From the NCBI GenBank assembly GCA_029782365.1, contig JAKOUW010000234.1:1-64000 (forward strand): a stretch of DNA of 64,000 bases. The letters run 5' to 3'. A program made the position numbers and the translations under genes. The DNA is from Chloroflexota bacterium. Its GTDB lineage: Bacteria; Chloroflexota; Anaerolineae; Anaerolineales; UBA4823. Every line of letters starts with the position of its first letter. Positions within the stretch are counted from its first letter, which is position 1. The notes beneath the pieces were generated by a model. It made no database searches. It was not told where the DNA came from and saw only the letters and a program-made list of their open reading frames with translations. Below, piece by piece: positions 54,951 through 64,000 of this stretch.

Positions 54951-55246
54951 GTAAAAACACCCAGCCATTTGCGGCTGGCCACTGCCATCAAATCATCGCC
55001 ACATACAATGTAAAATTCGGCATCGGGCTGTTCCAGTACATTTGTTTCAACGTGTGCGGTTTTGATGGCCTCGATATCCAACAAATCTCCGCAGATGACG
55101 CGCTCCGCACCGGAAACTTTTCATTGTGACCCACGCCTGCGTTCAGCGTTGTGCGCATGCAAAACCAACTGGTGACCTTGATCGGCTGACGACATCGCCG
55201 ACATTTGGCCCAGGCTAGCGGTTGATCCGGTGATCAAAATTCTTGC
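54951..55246 (-). pseudogene. Degraded short-chain dehydrogenase/reductase remnant
   Basis: On the minus strand one frame reads ARILITGSTASLGQMSAMSS then DQGHQLVLHAHNAER, the Rossmann N-terminus of an SDR, and ends at TGA. A second frame reads AERVICGDLLDIEA and continues to a stop near 54951 with ...FYIVCGDDLMAVASRKW. The catalytic Ser-Tyr-Lys region is missing. No intact start. It is a broken or internally deleted gene. Confidence 0.65.
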
Positions 55247-55281
55247 ATTTCAACTCACCTCAACAATGCTTTTCGATCTCC

Positions 55282-56166
55282 TTAGAACGCTGCTGTGGCC
55301 GGGATGATTTCTTTGGCAAAGGCTTCCAGCGGGGTGATTTTGTACACATCCGGCATGTTGAAAATGGCATGCGTGAAGCCCATACCCGCAAGTTCTTGGA
55401 CGCGGCGGATGATGCTGCCTGTCGTGTCATCCCCTGAAAGATTCACAGTGCAAAGAGATGTTTTCTCAACCGTGGCATAATCTCGCCCCAGAGTCTCACA
55501 GTGATGTTTAAGCGTATCCAGCGATTTTTGCATAATTCCCGCGCCAACCCAATCCCCAATATTACAGGCATCGGCATATTGGGCAACCATGCGCAGGGTT
55601 TTGTTCGGACCTGTCCCGCCGATCATAATGCGCGGGTGGGGCTGCGATAGCGGGCGGGGATTGTTGGTGATGGCCGGGGCGGAAAAATGCTTGCCGGCAA
55701 AGGACGTTTCGTCGACGGGCCACAGGGCTTTGGCCAGTTTGAGGCTTTCCTCTAGCTGTTCGAAGCGCTCGGCGGTGGAGGGGTAGGGAATGCCGTTGCC
55801 CTTTGCCTCATCCTCATACCAGGCTGCGCCAATCCCAAAATAGGCGCGGCCCCCGGAGAGAATATCGAGTGTAGTGACCATCTTCATCAAAACCGCGGGA
55901 TGGCGGTAAATCACGCCGGTCACCAGCACACCCAGATAAGCTTTTTCAGTCAATCCAGCCAGATATCCAAGCGTGGTATAGGCTTCCAACATCGGGTCGG
56001 TATAGGATTCTCCGAACAAGCCCTTAATCTGATAATAGTGATCCATGACCCAGATGCTGTAGAATCCAGCTTCTTCAGCCGTTGAGACAATTTCTTTCAG
56101 CTTCGGGCGGATGGCAGTTGTGCCACCGGGATATTTGAATGATGGGATTTGTAATCCAATATGCAT
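55282..56166 (-). CDS. LLM-class F420-dependent oxidoreductase
   Basis: A 294-aa luciferase-like protein: GLQIPSFKYPGG, IWVMDHYYQI, YLGVLVTGVIYRHPAVLMKMVTTLDILSGGR split by short linkers, GIGAAW and RIMIGGTGPNKTLRMVAQYAD. This is the pattern of F420-dependent LLM oxidoreductases of the TIGR03560-like group. It is the last gene of the MerR-promoter operon; its ATG lies one base after the aldo/keto reductase stop. Confidence 0.88.
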   Translation of the reverse strand: MHIGLQIPSFKYPGGTTAIRPKLKEIVSTAEEAGFYSIWVMDHYYQIKGLFGESYTDPMLEAYTTLGYLAGLTEKAYLGVLVTGVIYRHPAVLMKMVTTLDILSGGRAYFGIGAAWYEDEAKGNGIPYPSTAERFEQLEESLKLAKALWPVDETSFAGKHFSAPAITNNPRPLSQPHPRIMIGGTGPNKTLRMVAQYADACNIGDWVGAGIMQKSLDTLKHHCETLGRDYATVEKTSLCTVNLSGDDTTGSIIRRVQELAGMGFTHAIFNMPDVYKITPLEAFAKEIIPATAAF

Positions 56167-56167
56167 A

Positions 56168-57429
<1,262 letters not shown>

Positions 57430-57455
57430 TTTTTATCTTTAGTCTGAGCTGATTT

Positions 57456-58208
57456 TTACTCCGGCAAGACTTCATTGATGCACCTCAGTGCATTCAGTGT
57501 TCGTGGATAGCCAACATAGGGAAGAAGCTGGGTGGTCACGCAGAGCAGCGTTTCCCGGGTGTTACCGACATTCAAGTTACCCTGAATATGCCCCTTCAAC
57601 TGCGGCTCGCAGCCGCCCAGGGATAACAGCATCGAAAAAGTCAGCAGTTCACGCGTCTTCAGGTCAATGCCCTTTCGGCTGAGATAATCACCAAAGCAGT
57701 TCGCTGACAGATACTTCTGAATATGGATTTGGTCGGCCGGAGAGTCTGAATATAATTTATCGATCCGGTCGCCAACCACACCTTTTTGGGTTTCGTAGCC
57801 TTTGGCGAAGCGTGTTTCTGGGGTAGTAGTGGACTGCCCTTCTAACGGCAGCCGTATGCCTCGACTCATCAAAATCTCATTCGTGAGATGGATAAAATCA
57901 TGCACCTTGGCAATGCCCACGTAAGGCACTGCCTGATAGACAATCTCTTTCACTTCCACCGGAGTCACACCCACATTCAAAGCTCCGCCGAGCATGATAC
58001 GATATTCGCCCAGCGCCTGGCTGGCGATCAATGCGGCCAGGACGACCATCAGCCGGGTTCTGGTGTCCAGGTTACCATATTGAAGCACTTCGTCGAATGC
58101 AAAGTTATCAAATACTTCCATCAACTCCGGATCGGTTTCAGCCAGCGTTGATTGGCGATTTGGGAACAATAAATCGTGGTTCTTGAGTGCTCTTTCACTG
58201 ATGCTCAT
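57456..58208 (-). CDS. Carboxymuconolactone decarboxylase family protein (two CMD repeats)
   Basis: A 250-aa protein with two CMD domains: 40-110 (TRLMVVLAALIASQALGEYR) and 160-245 (LKTRELLTFSMLLSLGGCE). The usual AhpD-type CxxC is not present in either repeat, so a peroxidase role is less likely. First intact gene of the MerR-promoter operon; its ATG overlaps the end of the broken MerR gene. Confidence 0.85.
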   Translation of the reverse strand: MSISERALKNHDLLFPNRQSTLAETDPELMEVFDNFAFDEVLQYGNLDTRTRLMVVLAALIASQALGEYRIMLGGALNVGVTPVEVKEIVYQAVPYVGIAKVHDFIHLTNEILMSRGIRLPLEGQSTTTPETRFAKGYETQKGVVGDRIDKLYSDSPADQIHIQKYLSANCFGDYLSRKGIDLKTRELLTFSMLLSLGGCEPQLKGHIQGNLNVGNTRETLLCVTTQLLPYVGYPRTLNALRCINEVLPE

Positions 58209-58447
58209 CGTTTTTTCCTTTTGAGTTTTGCCTTGCTATTACCCAGGTGTCGATGGATTTCCAAACAAAGCCCGGCGCTGCGCATACACTTGATAAATTC
58301 TATTCGTCGGATATCGAGTTCACCGAATTTGCGGAAGCCTTTTTCACTTTGCTTGACTCACAAGCTCAGCCCAATACGCTCGTAGTAACGCAGCGTATCC
58401 TGAGAAATACCATCTCGATCACTAATTTCAACCATCTTCATCGTCAT
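58209..58447 (-). pseudogene. MerR-family regulator, broken by an in-frame stop and shortened
   Basis: From ATG 58447 the frame reads VEISDRDGISQDTLRYYERIGLSL, then TGA at about 58358-58360, and continues in the same frame with EKGFRKFGELDIRRIEFIKCMRSAGL to a stop at the start of the next gene. These are the HTH and wing of a MerR protein; the dimer helix and the effector domain are missing. A nonsense mutation plus C-terminal loss; the MerR-type promoter upstream is intact. Confidence 0.8.
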
Positions 58448-58460
58448 ACTTCTGGAGGGT

Positions 58461-58491
58461 AGTGTATCATCTGGAGTGGACTCCAAGTCAA
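58461..58491 (-). promoter_or_regulatory. MerR-type promoter with 19-bp spacer and operator palindrome
   Basis: On the minus strand TTGACT (58491-58486), a 19-bp spacer and TACACT (58466-58461). The spacer contains the palindrome TGGAGTCCACTCCA (58485-58472). The long spacer with a palindrome between the boxes is characteristic of MerR-activated promoters. Drives the merR'-CMD-NTF2-AKR-LLM operon. Confidence 0.85.
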
Positions 58492-58754
58492 GGGTTGTCG
58501 GAAATTCATTAAAAACTAATTGTTTGGGCCGTTGAAAAAATCCCCCCCATAAGCGCCATAGGTAACCAGCATAGCCTGTTATAAGAATTTGCAATGAGAA
58601 CGGGCATTCAGCTTCGTTGTTACGTGATTCACCAGTCGCAAAACCAGTTTTTTGTGGCTCGTAAGATTGGTTAATCTGGCACCATCATAAAAAGGACAAA
58701 ATAGCTGACTCCGCAATCGTAAAATGAAGATGAATCGGCTGGCAGCAGGCCTTG

Positions 58755-60296
58755 TTAAATTGTGCCATTCAAAGCGGCTTCTACCTCCTCAACCGTGATC
58801 GAGTGGTCATTCTGAATATGCTTCAGCAGGCCGGCTTGTGCTTTTTCGACTGCCATGTCATGGATCGTCAGGCCGCGTAATCCTGCCTCTTTGACCAGCT
58901 CGGCTCCCTGGCTGTAACCGATCAGCGGGTTCAACGCAGTAACCACAATTGGATTGTGCGCCAGCCAGCCTTCTGCCCTGGCTTTGTTGGCAGTCAGGCC
59001 GTAGACAGCCCGTTCCGTAAAAACTCGCAGCGCGGCAATGGTGATGTGCATCATCTCGAAAAGGTTGTGGGCGATGAGGGGCATCATGACGTTCAATTCG
59101 AGCTGGCCAGCCTGGGTTGCCAGCGCAATGGCGGTGTCAAAGCCGATCACCTGGAACATCACCATATCGAGCATTTCAGCCATGACCGGGTTGACTTTGC
59201 CTGGCATAATGCTCGAGCCGGGCTGCACCGCCGGCAGTCTAATTTCGTCCAGCCCGCTGGTGGGGCCCGAAGACAGCAGGCGAAAATCGTTGGCAATGCG
59301 GATCAAGGTCAGGGCCAGGGTGCGGATGGCGGCGGAGAAAGCGACCATGTCGGCCATGGATTGCATGGACTCGAACAGATTGTCTGAAGCAGTCAGTTGA
59401 AGGCCGGTTTGTTCAGATAACTTTTGAACCACCCGACGCTGGAATTCTGGATGTGCGTTCACTCCAGTGCCAACAGCCGTGCCGCCGATACCCAGGCGCC
59501 TCAATCCGTCCGCAGAAAATCGAATTCGCTCCGCGTCACGTTCAACCGCTTTCGCATACGCGCCAAATTCCTGGCCCAGGCGAATCGGGACGGCGTCTTG
59601 CAGATGGGTGCGGCCCGATTTGACAATATCATCAAACTCAATGGCCTTGGCTTGCAGCGCGCCAGACAGAGTGTATACTGAACTGAGCAGTTCGTCGAGG
59701 CGCCATAAACAACCCAGGCGGATAGCGGTCGGGATGATGTCATTGGTCGATTGGGCCATATTCACATGATCATTCGGGTGAACCAGGTAATCTCCCAGGT
59801 TTCCACCCAGGAGCCGGGTAGCGCGATTGGCGATCACCTCGTTGACGTTCATGTGGTGGCTGGTTCCAGCGCCAGCCTGGAAGGGATCAACGATGAACTG
59901 CGCATTCCACCGCCCATCTGCCACTTCTTGGGCAGCGCGCTGGATGGCCGCCGCGATTTCTGGATCCAGCAGCCCCAAATCCCGATTAACTTCAGCCGCC
60001 GCTTGTTTAATCATGCCCATCGACCAGATGAAAGCCGGGCGTGGCTTTAGCCCCGAGATCGGGAAGTTTTCGATGGCGCGTTGTGTCTGTGCGCCGTACA
60101 AGGCATGGGCAGGGACCTGGACTACACCAAGCGAGTCATGCTCAATTCGGCTGGACGAAGCCGATGGAGCGAGGGAAGTATCGTGACGAGATACTTTGCG
60201 CTTTGTGCGAAGCAGTGCACTTGCAGCCGCATTCTTGACTGCGCTTTTAGTGCTGTATTTTTTGGGTCGGGCATAAGATTTCTTTGGTTCGGTCAT
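58755..60296 (-). CDS. aspA: Aspartate ammonia-lyase (aspartase), with a Lys/Arg-rich N-terminal extension
   Basis: A 513-aa enzyme converting aspartate to fumarate and ammonia. Family signature GSSIMPGKVNPVMAEML; the residues after KVNP favour aspartase over class II fumarase (which has TQCEA there). SGRTHLQDAVPIRLGQEF and AGTSHHMNVNEV hold other active-site residues. The first 50 residues (KKSYARPKKYSTKS and on) are low-complexity, basic and unlike the family. ATG 60296 follows AAAGGAAA; the frame open to 60476 lacks support. Fumarase activity cannot be fully excluded. Confidence 0.83.
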   Translation of the reverse strand: MTEPKKSYARPKKYSTKSAVKNAAASALLRTKRKVSRHDTSLAPSASSSRIEHDSLGVVQVPAHALYGAQTQRAIENFPISGLKPRPAFIWSMGMIKQAAAEVNRDLGLLDPEIAAAIQRAAQEVADGRWNAQFIVDPFQAGAGTSHHMNVNEVIANRATRLLGGNLGDYLVHPNDHVNMAQSTNDIIPTAIRLGCLWRLDELLSSVYTLSGALQAKAIEFDDIVKSGRTHLQDAVPIRLGQEFGAYAKAVERDAERIRFSADGLRRLGIGGTAVGTGVNAHPEFQRRVVQKLSEQTGLQLTASDNLFESMQSMADMVAFSAAIRTLALTLIRIANDFRLLSSGPTSGLDEIRLPAVQPGSSIMPGKVNPVMAEMLDMVMFQVIGFDTAIALATQAGQLELNVMMPLIAHNLFEMMHITIAALRVFTERAVYGLTANKARAEGWLAHNPIVVTALNPLIGYSQGAELVKEAGLRGLTIHDMAVEKAQAGLLKHIQNDHSITVEEVEAALNGTI

Positions 60297-60618
60297 TTTC
60301 CTTTGCCTGTCGTATTTGGGGAACGCCTCCAAATACAGGCGCTTCTGCGTGTTTATTGCATGAGTATTTATGATGACCCAATCACGCGCTTGCCTGCAGG
60401 CGCCGTTTGCAATGGATTCGATAGAATCCATGGTGCGTGCCTGGGTGGGGTAGATTGGATATGTTTCAAAATCCATTATATGGTAATTTTTATCTAAATA
60501 ATCTTAATTAATACTGAGAGAATAGGGAATGCGATGAAAGCCAGATTTTTTTCTGGAAATAGGATAAAATCAGACTGACAACGTCTGATTTTTGCCGTTA
60601 TAGGAAGGAGAACGAAGG
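60297..60618. other. Divergent intergenic region with a strong inverted repeat
   Basis: 322 bases between aspA and the next gene. AAAATCAGAC (60566-60575) and GTCTGATTTT (60583-60592) form a perfect 10-bp inverted repeat 27 bases before the next ATG; the T-run lies inside the stem, so it could be an attenuator or an operator. CCAGATTTTTTTCTGG just upstream is a second small hairpin. The aspA side is AT-rich and likely holds its promoter. Confidence 0.45.
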
Positions 60619-61476
60619 ATGGCCCGACAGAATGTACCGCAAAGTGCATCCCCCCGAAATGATCAAATCTATCGTGAAACGAAATGGCTGGCTGCCTTTA
60701 TCTTTCCTTTTCTGATCGCCGCTTTTGTGCTGCTGTTCTTTTGGCCGAATGACACCGGTAAGACATTCGCCTGGACAATCAAGCCATCCATGACGCCCAT
60801 GATGCTGGCCTCCGCTTATATCGGCGGCGCGTATTTCTTTGTCAGTGTGATCTTCAGCAAACGCTGGCATCAAATCAAGGTCGGCTTCTTACCGGTCACC
60901 GCCTTTGCCTCGATCCTGGGCATTGCCACCATCTTGCATTGGGACCGGTTTAACCACAGCCACATTTCTTTTTATACCTGGACGGCTCTGTATTGGACGG
61001 CGCCATTCCTGGTGATCGCTGTCTGGCTGCGCAATCGCGCCACTGACCCGCACACAGCCGATCCTGATGATGTGGCGATTCCTGTCATCTGGCGCTGGGT
61101 AATGGGGATTGTCGGTGCGGTCACCACCCTGGTCAGTTTGTTGTTGTTTTTACAGCCCAGCCTGATGATTTCTGTCTGGCCCTGGACATTGACCCCACTG
61201 ACTGCACGCGTGGTTGGGGCGATGTTTGCGCTGCCCGGTCTGGTTGGCCTGGGAATTGCCTCAGATTCCCGCTGGAGCAGCGCTGCCTTGATCTTGCGAG
61301 TCCAGGGTTTTTCGATATTATTCATTTTGATCAGTGCCGGGCGCGCCTGGCAAGATTTCAAGCCAACCAATCCGGTGACTTACCTATTTGTTGGCGGCCT
61401 GGCGTTGCTGCTGGTTGGTATCATCGCAGTTTCACTGGTGATGGACGGGCAGCGCCGCGCCGCAGGCACTCATTAG
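60619..61476 (+). CDS. Conserved-looking polytopic membrane protein of unknown function
   Basis: A 285-aa protein with about eight hydrophobic segments, starting after a short charged N-terminus (MARQNVPQSASPRND). Short motifs such as LHWDRFNHSHISFYTW and WPWTLTPLTARVVGAMFALPG are visible but I cannot assign a family. AAGGAGAACGAAGG precedes the ATG. It lies 43 bp upstream of the AKR gene. Confidence 0.7.
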   Translation: MARQNVPQSASPRNDQIYRETKWLAAFIFPFLIAAFVLLFFWPNDTGKTFAWTIKPSMTPMMLASAYIGGAYFFVSVIFSKRWHQIKVGFLPVTAFASILGIATILHWDRFNHSHISFYTWTALYWTAPFLVIAVWLRNRATDPHTADPDDVAIPVIWRWVMGIVGAVTTLVSLLLFLQPSLMISVWPWTLTPLTARVVGAMFALPGLVGLGIASDSRWSSAALILRVQGFSILFILISAGRAWQDFKPTNPVTYLFVGGLALLLVGIIAVSLVMDGQRRAAGTH

Positions 61477-61519
61477 GCTCGGCAGTTTGCTGCCAAAGGA
61501 GTTTATTCAGGAGGTCGCA

Positions 61520-62461
61520 TTGGAATATCGTCAGCTAGGCAAATCAGGTATCAAGGTTTCAGCCATCGGCCTGGGCACCAATCGTTTTGGCTCCGAGGCT
61601 GTATCCCAGGCAGAAGTCAACAACATGTTGGACGCCGCGTTGGATCTGGGTATCAACTTCATCGATACTGCCGATGTGTACACTGGCGGGCAGTCGGAGA
61701 CGACCCTGGGCACGGCGCTCAAAGGGCGCTGGCAGCGGGCGGTGCTGGCAACCAAGGTGTTCCATGCCACCGGTGAAGGTCCCAACGACCGCGGCGCCTC
61801 TCGTTACCACATCCAGAATGGAGTGGAAGCCAGCCTGAGGCGTCTGCAAAGCGATCACATCGACGTGTACTACCTGCACCGTTGGGATGAGACCGCCCCC
61901 ATTGAAGAGAGCCTGCGCGCCCTGGATGACCTGGTGCGCAGCGGCAAAGTGCGCTATTTGGGTGCCTCCAACTACGCCTCCTGGCAGATCGCCAGAGCAA
62001 ATCTGCTGGCGGAATATCATGACCTGACCGCTTTCAGTGTGCTCCAGTCGCATTACCATCTTTTGGAACGCGGCGTTGAAAGGGAAGTCCTGCCGTACTG
62101 CGCCGCCAACGGAGTCGGGTTCGTGCCGTATTTCCCCCTGGCGGGCGGCTTTCTGACCGGCAAATACAAGCGAAGCCAGCCTGCCCCGGCGGGGTCGCGC
62201 GGCGAAAGCAGTGCCTATGTCAAAGGCTACATGACTGATAAAAACTACACCGCCGTCGAGAAACTTGAGTCCTGGAGCCTGGAACACGACCATCCGTTGG
62301 CTGAGCTGGCCGAAGCCTGGCTGCTGGCCCAACCCGCGGTCTGCTCCGTGATCTCAGGCGCAACCCGCGTGGAGCAAATTCAGGCTAACGTGCGCGGTGT
62401 GGAGTGGAAATTATCCGCCGAAGATATGGCTGAGGTTAACTCTATCCTGGACAGCGCCTGA
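61520..62461 (+). CDS. Aldo/keto reductase, potassium-channel-beta-like group
   Basis: A 313-aa AKR starting LEYRQLGKSGIKVSAIGLGT, with NFIDTADVYTGGQSE (Asp, Tyr), LATKV (Lys), YYLHRWDETAPIEES (His), GASNYASWQIA and SVISGATRVEQIQ for NADPH. The start is TTG at 61520, chosen because AGGAGGT lies 4 bases upstream; upstream in-frame codons have no such site. Ends 67 bp before a strong terminator. Confidence 0.88.
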   Translation: MEYRQLGKSGIKVSAIGLGTNRFGSEAVSQAEVNNMLDAALDLGINFIDTADVYTGGQSETTLGTALKGRWQRAVLATKVFHATGEGPNDRGASRYHIQNGVEASLRRLQSDHIDVYYLHRWDETAPIEESLRALDDLVRSGKVRYLGASNYASWQIARANLLAEYHDLTAFSVLQSHYHLLERGVEREVLPYCAANGVGFVPYFPLAGGFLTGKYKRSQPAPAGSRGESSAYVKGYMTDKNYTAVEKLESWSLEHDHPLAELAEAWLLAQPAVCSVISGATRVEQIQANVRGVEWKLSAEDMAEVNSILDSA

Positions 62462-62526
62462 TTTTACTCGCCAGCCGGCCCATGCTTTTTCTAGATGAAC
62501 TTTTAATGCTCTCAGCAGCCACCCAA

Positions 62527-62570
62527 AACATCAAAAACCCCCGCTTCTAAGGCGGGGGTTTTTGATGTTG
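62527..62570. terminator. Bidirectional rho-independent terminator
   Basis: AACATCAAAAACCCCCGC and GCGGGGGTTTTTGATGTT form an 18-bp perfect stem around TTCTAAG. T-runs follow on both strands within the stem. It sits between the convergent AKR and cytochrome c genes. Confidence 0.93.
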
Positions 62571-62578
62571 AAAAAAGG

Positions 62579-63040
62579 TTACTTTTTATTCAAGCTGATG
62601 ATATAGGCGATCACATCGGCGATTTGCTGCGGGGTGAGAGTCTTTTGGTCACCCCAGGCGGCCATTACTTTGTCCGGGCTGGTGCCTTCGGGAGTTGATC
62701 CATGCTCAATGAAAAGATCCAGATTGGCGGCGAAGACTTTTGGATCTTTGTCGGCGATGGTTTCGTCGATCGGATTCAAGGCCGGCACGGTGCCATCGGT
62801 GGAACCGGCATTGTCCACCCCGCCTTTGCCCTGCTCGCCGTGGCATTTGACGCAGTTATCGGTAAAGATTTTTGCGCCCGAAGTGGCATCGCCGGTCAGG
62901 GCCAGCGCCGGGCCGGTATCTCCCGGGTTGGAAGGCTTGGCCGAATTCGGCGAGGGTGTCGCTGTGCCCGAACTGCAGGCTGCCAGCAGCAATGCCAGCG
63001 CTATAAACAATGCACCCAGAACGAACCATTTCTTTGACAT
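62579..63040 (-). CDS. Lipoprotein monohaem cytochrome c
   Basis: A 153-aa exported protein: signal peptide with lipobox LLAACSSG, Pro/Ser-rich linker, then haem site CVKCH near residue 64 and a distal Met candidate (SPDKVMAAWGDQKTLTPQQIADVIAYI). Class I cytochrome c fold. Likely an electron carrier at the outer face of the membrane, and a possible donor to NirK, though the two genes are 23 kb apart (inference). Confidence 0.9.
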   Translation of the reverse strand: MSKKWFVLGALFIALALLLAACSSGTATPSPNSAKPSNPGDTGPALALTGDATSGAKIFTDNCVKCHGEQGKGGVDNAGSTDGTVPALNPIDETIADKDPKVFAANLDLFIEHGSTPEGTSPDKVMAAWGDQKTLTPQQIADVIAYIISLNKK

Positions 63041-63202
63041 TTCTTCTCCTTTGGGGCTGTTGAACGCTCAGCCCACGGAACACACTAATCTGCTATTCTA
63101 AGCCCGATTAGTCAAAAAAGACCGTTCTGGATGAGATAATATTAATCATCGAATCTTTCATGGTATGATCGTACCGGTATTTCTGCTGCAACCACACTAG
63201 CT

Positions 63203-64000
63203 ATGACCTCACCGCATAAAACTTCTCTCCTCTGGACCAGGCTGCTTGTGTGGGCCGGCCTGCTCTCCCTGGCAGCCCCCGCAGCGTTGCTGGCTTACCT
63301 GGGCACTTTTACCCGCCTGTACGCAGACGATTACTGCGCCGCCTGGGTGATCCGTTCAATGGGCGCCTGGCAGTCGCTGGTATTCTGGTACACCACCTGG
63401 GCTGGTCGATACACTTCCATCCTGCTGATCGGCTTGCAGAGCCTGGGTTGGGCGGCGGCGGCGCGCCTGCTGCCGGCGCTTCTGCTGGTCGCCTGGCTGG
63501 CAGCCCTGGGTTGGGCGGCAAACCAGGCCCTGGCCCTGTTGCGCCCAAACGCTGCGCCGGCCTTGGAAGGATCGCACCTGCCGCTGGCTGGCGGCGCGGC
63601 TCTGCTGGTGGTGGTCAGCACGTTCTCATTAGCGCCGAATTTGTTCCAATCCTTTTACTGGCAAAGCGCCAGCGCGGCTTATACCTATCCGCTGATTCTG
63701 CTGGCCGTCCAGGCCGGCTGGCTGCTGCGCCAGGTGCGCCGGCCGGCAGGCTGGGGCGGGGTATTGGGTTTTGCACTGCTATCCTGGCTGAACGGCGGTT
63801 TCTCCGAGGTGTTCAGCGCCGTCCAGGTAGCGCTGTTTGGCATGCTGTGCCTGGCGCTTGGCCTGTTGGCGAGCCGTGACCTGCGCCAGCGCCTTTGGCC
63901 CTTCGCCATTGCTGGCCTGGCGGCCGCCGCTCTAGGCATGCTGGTGATGTTCCTGGCGCCGGGTAACCAGGCGCGTTCGGCGGCCAACGCGGCCGGCGAG
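63203..64000 (+). CDS. Polytopic membrane protein, DUF6056-like, cut by the window edge
   Basis: From ATG 63203 the frame is open to the window end (266 codons, incomplete). It reads LLVWAGLLSLAAPAALLAYL, then RLYADDYCAAW and YTTWAGRYTS, then further membrane segments and FYWQSASAAYTYP. The DD-Y...W-GRY pattern near the first extracytoplasmic loop matches DUF6056/GT-C-like membrane proteins. Composition is very GC-rich, which gives long shadow frames on both strands. Confidence 0.75.
   Translation, partial: MTSPHKTSLLWTRLLVWAGLLSLAAPAALLAYLGTFTRLYADDYCAAWVIRSMGAWQSLVFWYTTWAGRYTSILLIGLQSLGWAAAARLLPALLLVAWLAALGWAANQALALLRPNAAPALEGSHLPLAGGAALLVVVSTFSLAPNLFQSFYWQSASAAYTYPLILLAVQAGWLLRQVRRPAGWGGVLGFALLSWLNGGFSEVFSAVQVALFGMLCLALGLLASRDLRQRLWPFAIAGLAAAALGMLVMFLAPGNQARSAANAAGE

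Noticed and set aside
58358-58360. TGA in the MerR gene as selenocysteine or stop recoding
   Set aside because: No other gene here needs recoding, the position is in the wing region where no Cys is conserved, and the gene is also truncated.
63250-63879. Plus-strand open frame of 209 codons
   Set aside because: It is a shadow of the membrane protein that starts at 63203 in another frame and runs off the window; the translated shadow is Arg/Gly/Pro-rich with no domain.

Overview
The window looks like a chromosomal segment of a Chloroflexota bacterium, probably Anaerolineae-like. This is a tentative call from the gene content (LLM-class F420 oxidoreductase, NirK with an extra N-terminal cupredoxin domain, ER-type SipW signal peptidases, many start codons close to a -10 box) and from the GC-rich right half; no rRNA or other decisive marker is present. 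It falls into two parts.

Positions 1-36654 are a defence island. Leftward: a dptF-dptG-dptH operon (phosphorothioate-dependent restriction) followed by a TrlF-like PHP/SMC-type ATPase. Divergent and rightward: DUF4007 protein, a PglY/BrxC-like large ATPase, a short DndC-like PAPS-reductase-family protein and a DndA-type cysteine desulfurase. DndB, DndD, DndE, PglZ and BrxL are not in the window, so the modification half looks like a Dnd/type-4-BREX hybrid. Leftward again: an AbiEi/AbiEii toxin-antitoxin pair, an AAA ATPase with an unknown 197-aa protein and a Fic protein, an SNF2 helicase with a 2588-aa sacsin-like double GHKL ATPase, and an XRE-type regulator. A tyrosine recombinase gene, split by a frameshift, closes the island directly beside rnpB (RNase P RNA, minus strand), which suggests rnpB as the landing site. 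Base composition is mosaic: AT-rich blocks (about 1-12.1 kb and 23.6-34.2 kb) flank a GC-richer block.

Positions 36.7-64 kb look like host chromosome. A Crp/Fnr regulator, a copper nitrite reductase and a cupin/NnrS-like operon lie close together. The nirK and cupin promoters share the same TATGA-N6-TCATA palindrome, in both cases centred at a predicted -41.5. Between them is a leftward operon for a TasA/camelysin-like protein, two ER-type (SipW-like) signal peptidases and three further secreted proteins; a clear c-di-GMP-I (GEMM) riboswitch lies in its long leader. An HD-GYP protein, the likely c-di-GMP hydrolase, is encoded 4.5 kb away.

The remainder is metabolic: DUF362 protein, DMT transporter, YbaK-type deacylase, HAD phosphatase, esterase, FAD monooxygenase, tRNA-Val(CAC), a MerR-promoter operon (CMD, NTF2-like, AKR, LLM oxidoreductase) whose MerR regulator is broken by an in-frame stop, aspartase, another AKR, a lipoprotein cytochrome c, and a DUF6056-like membrane protein cut by the right edge.
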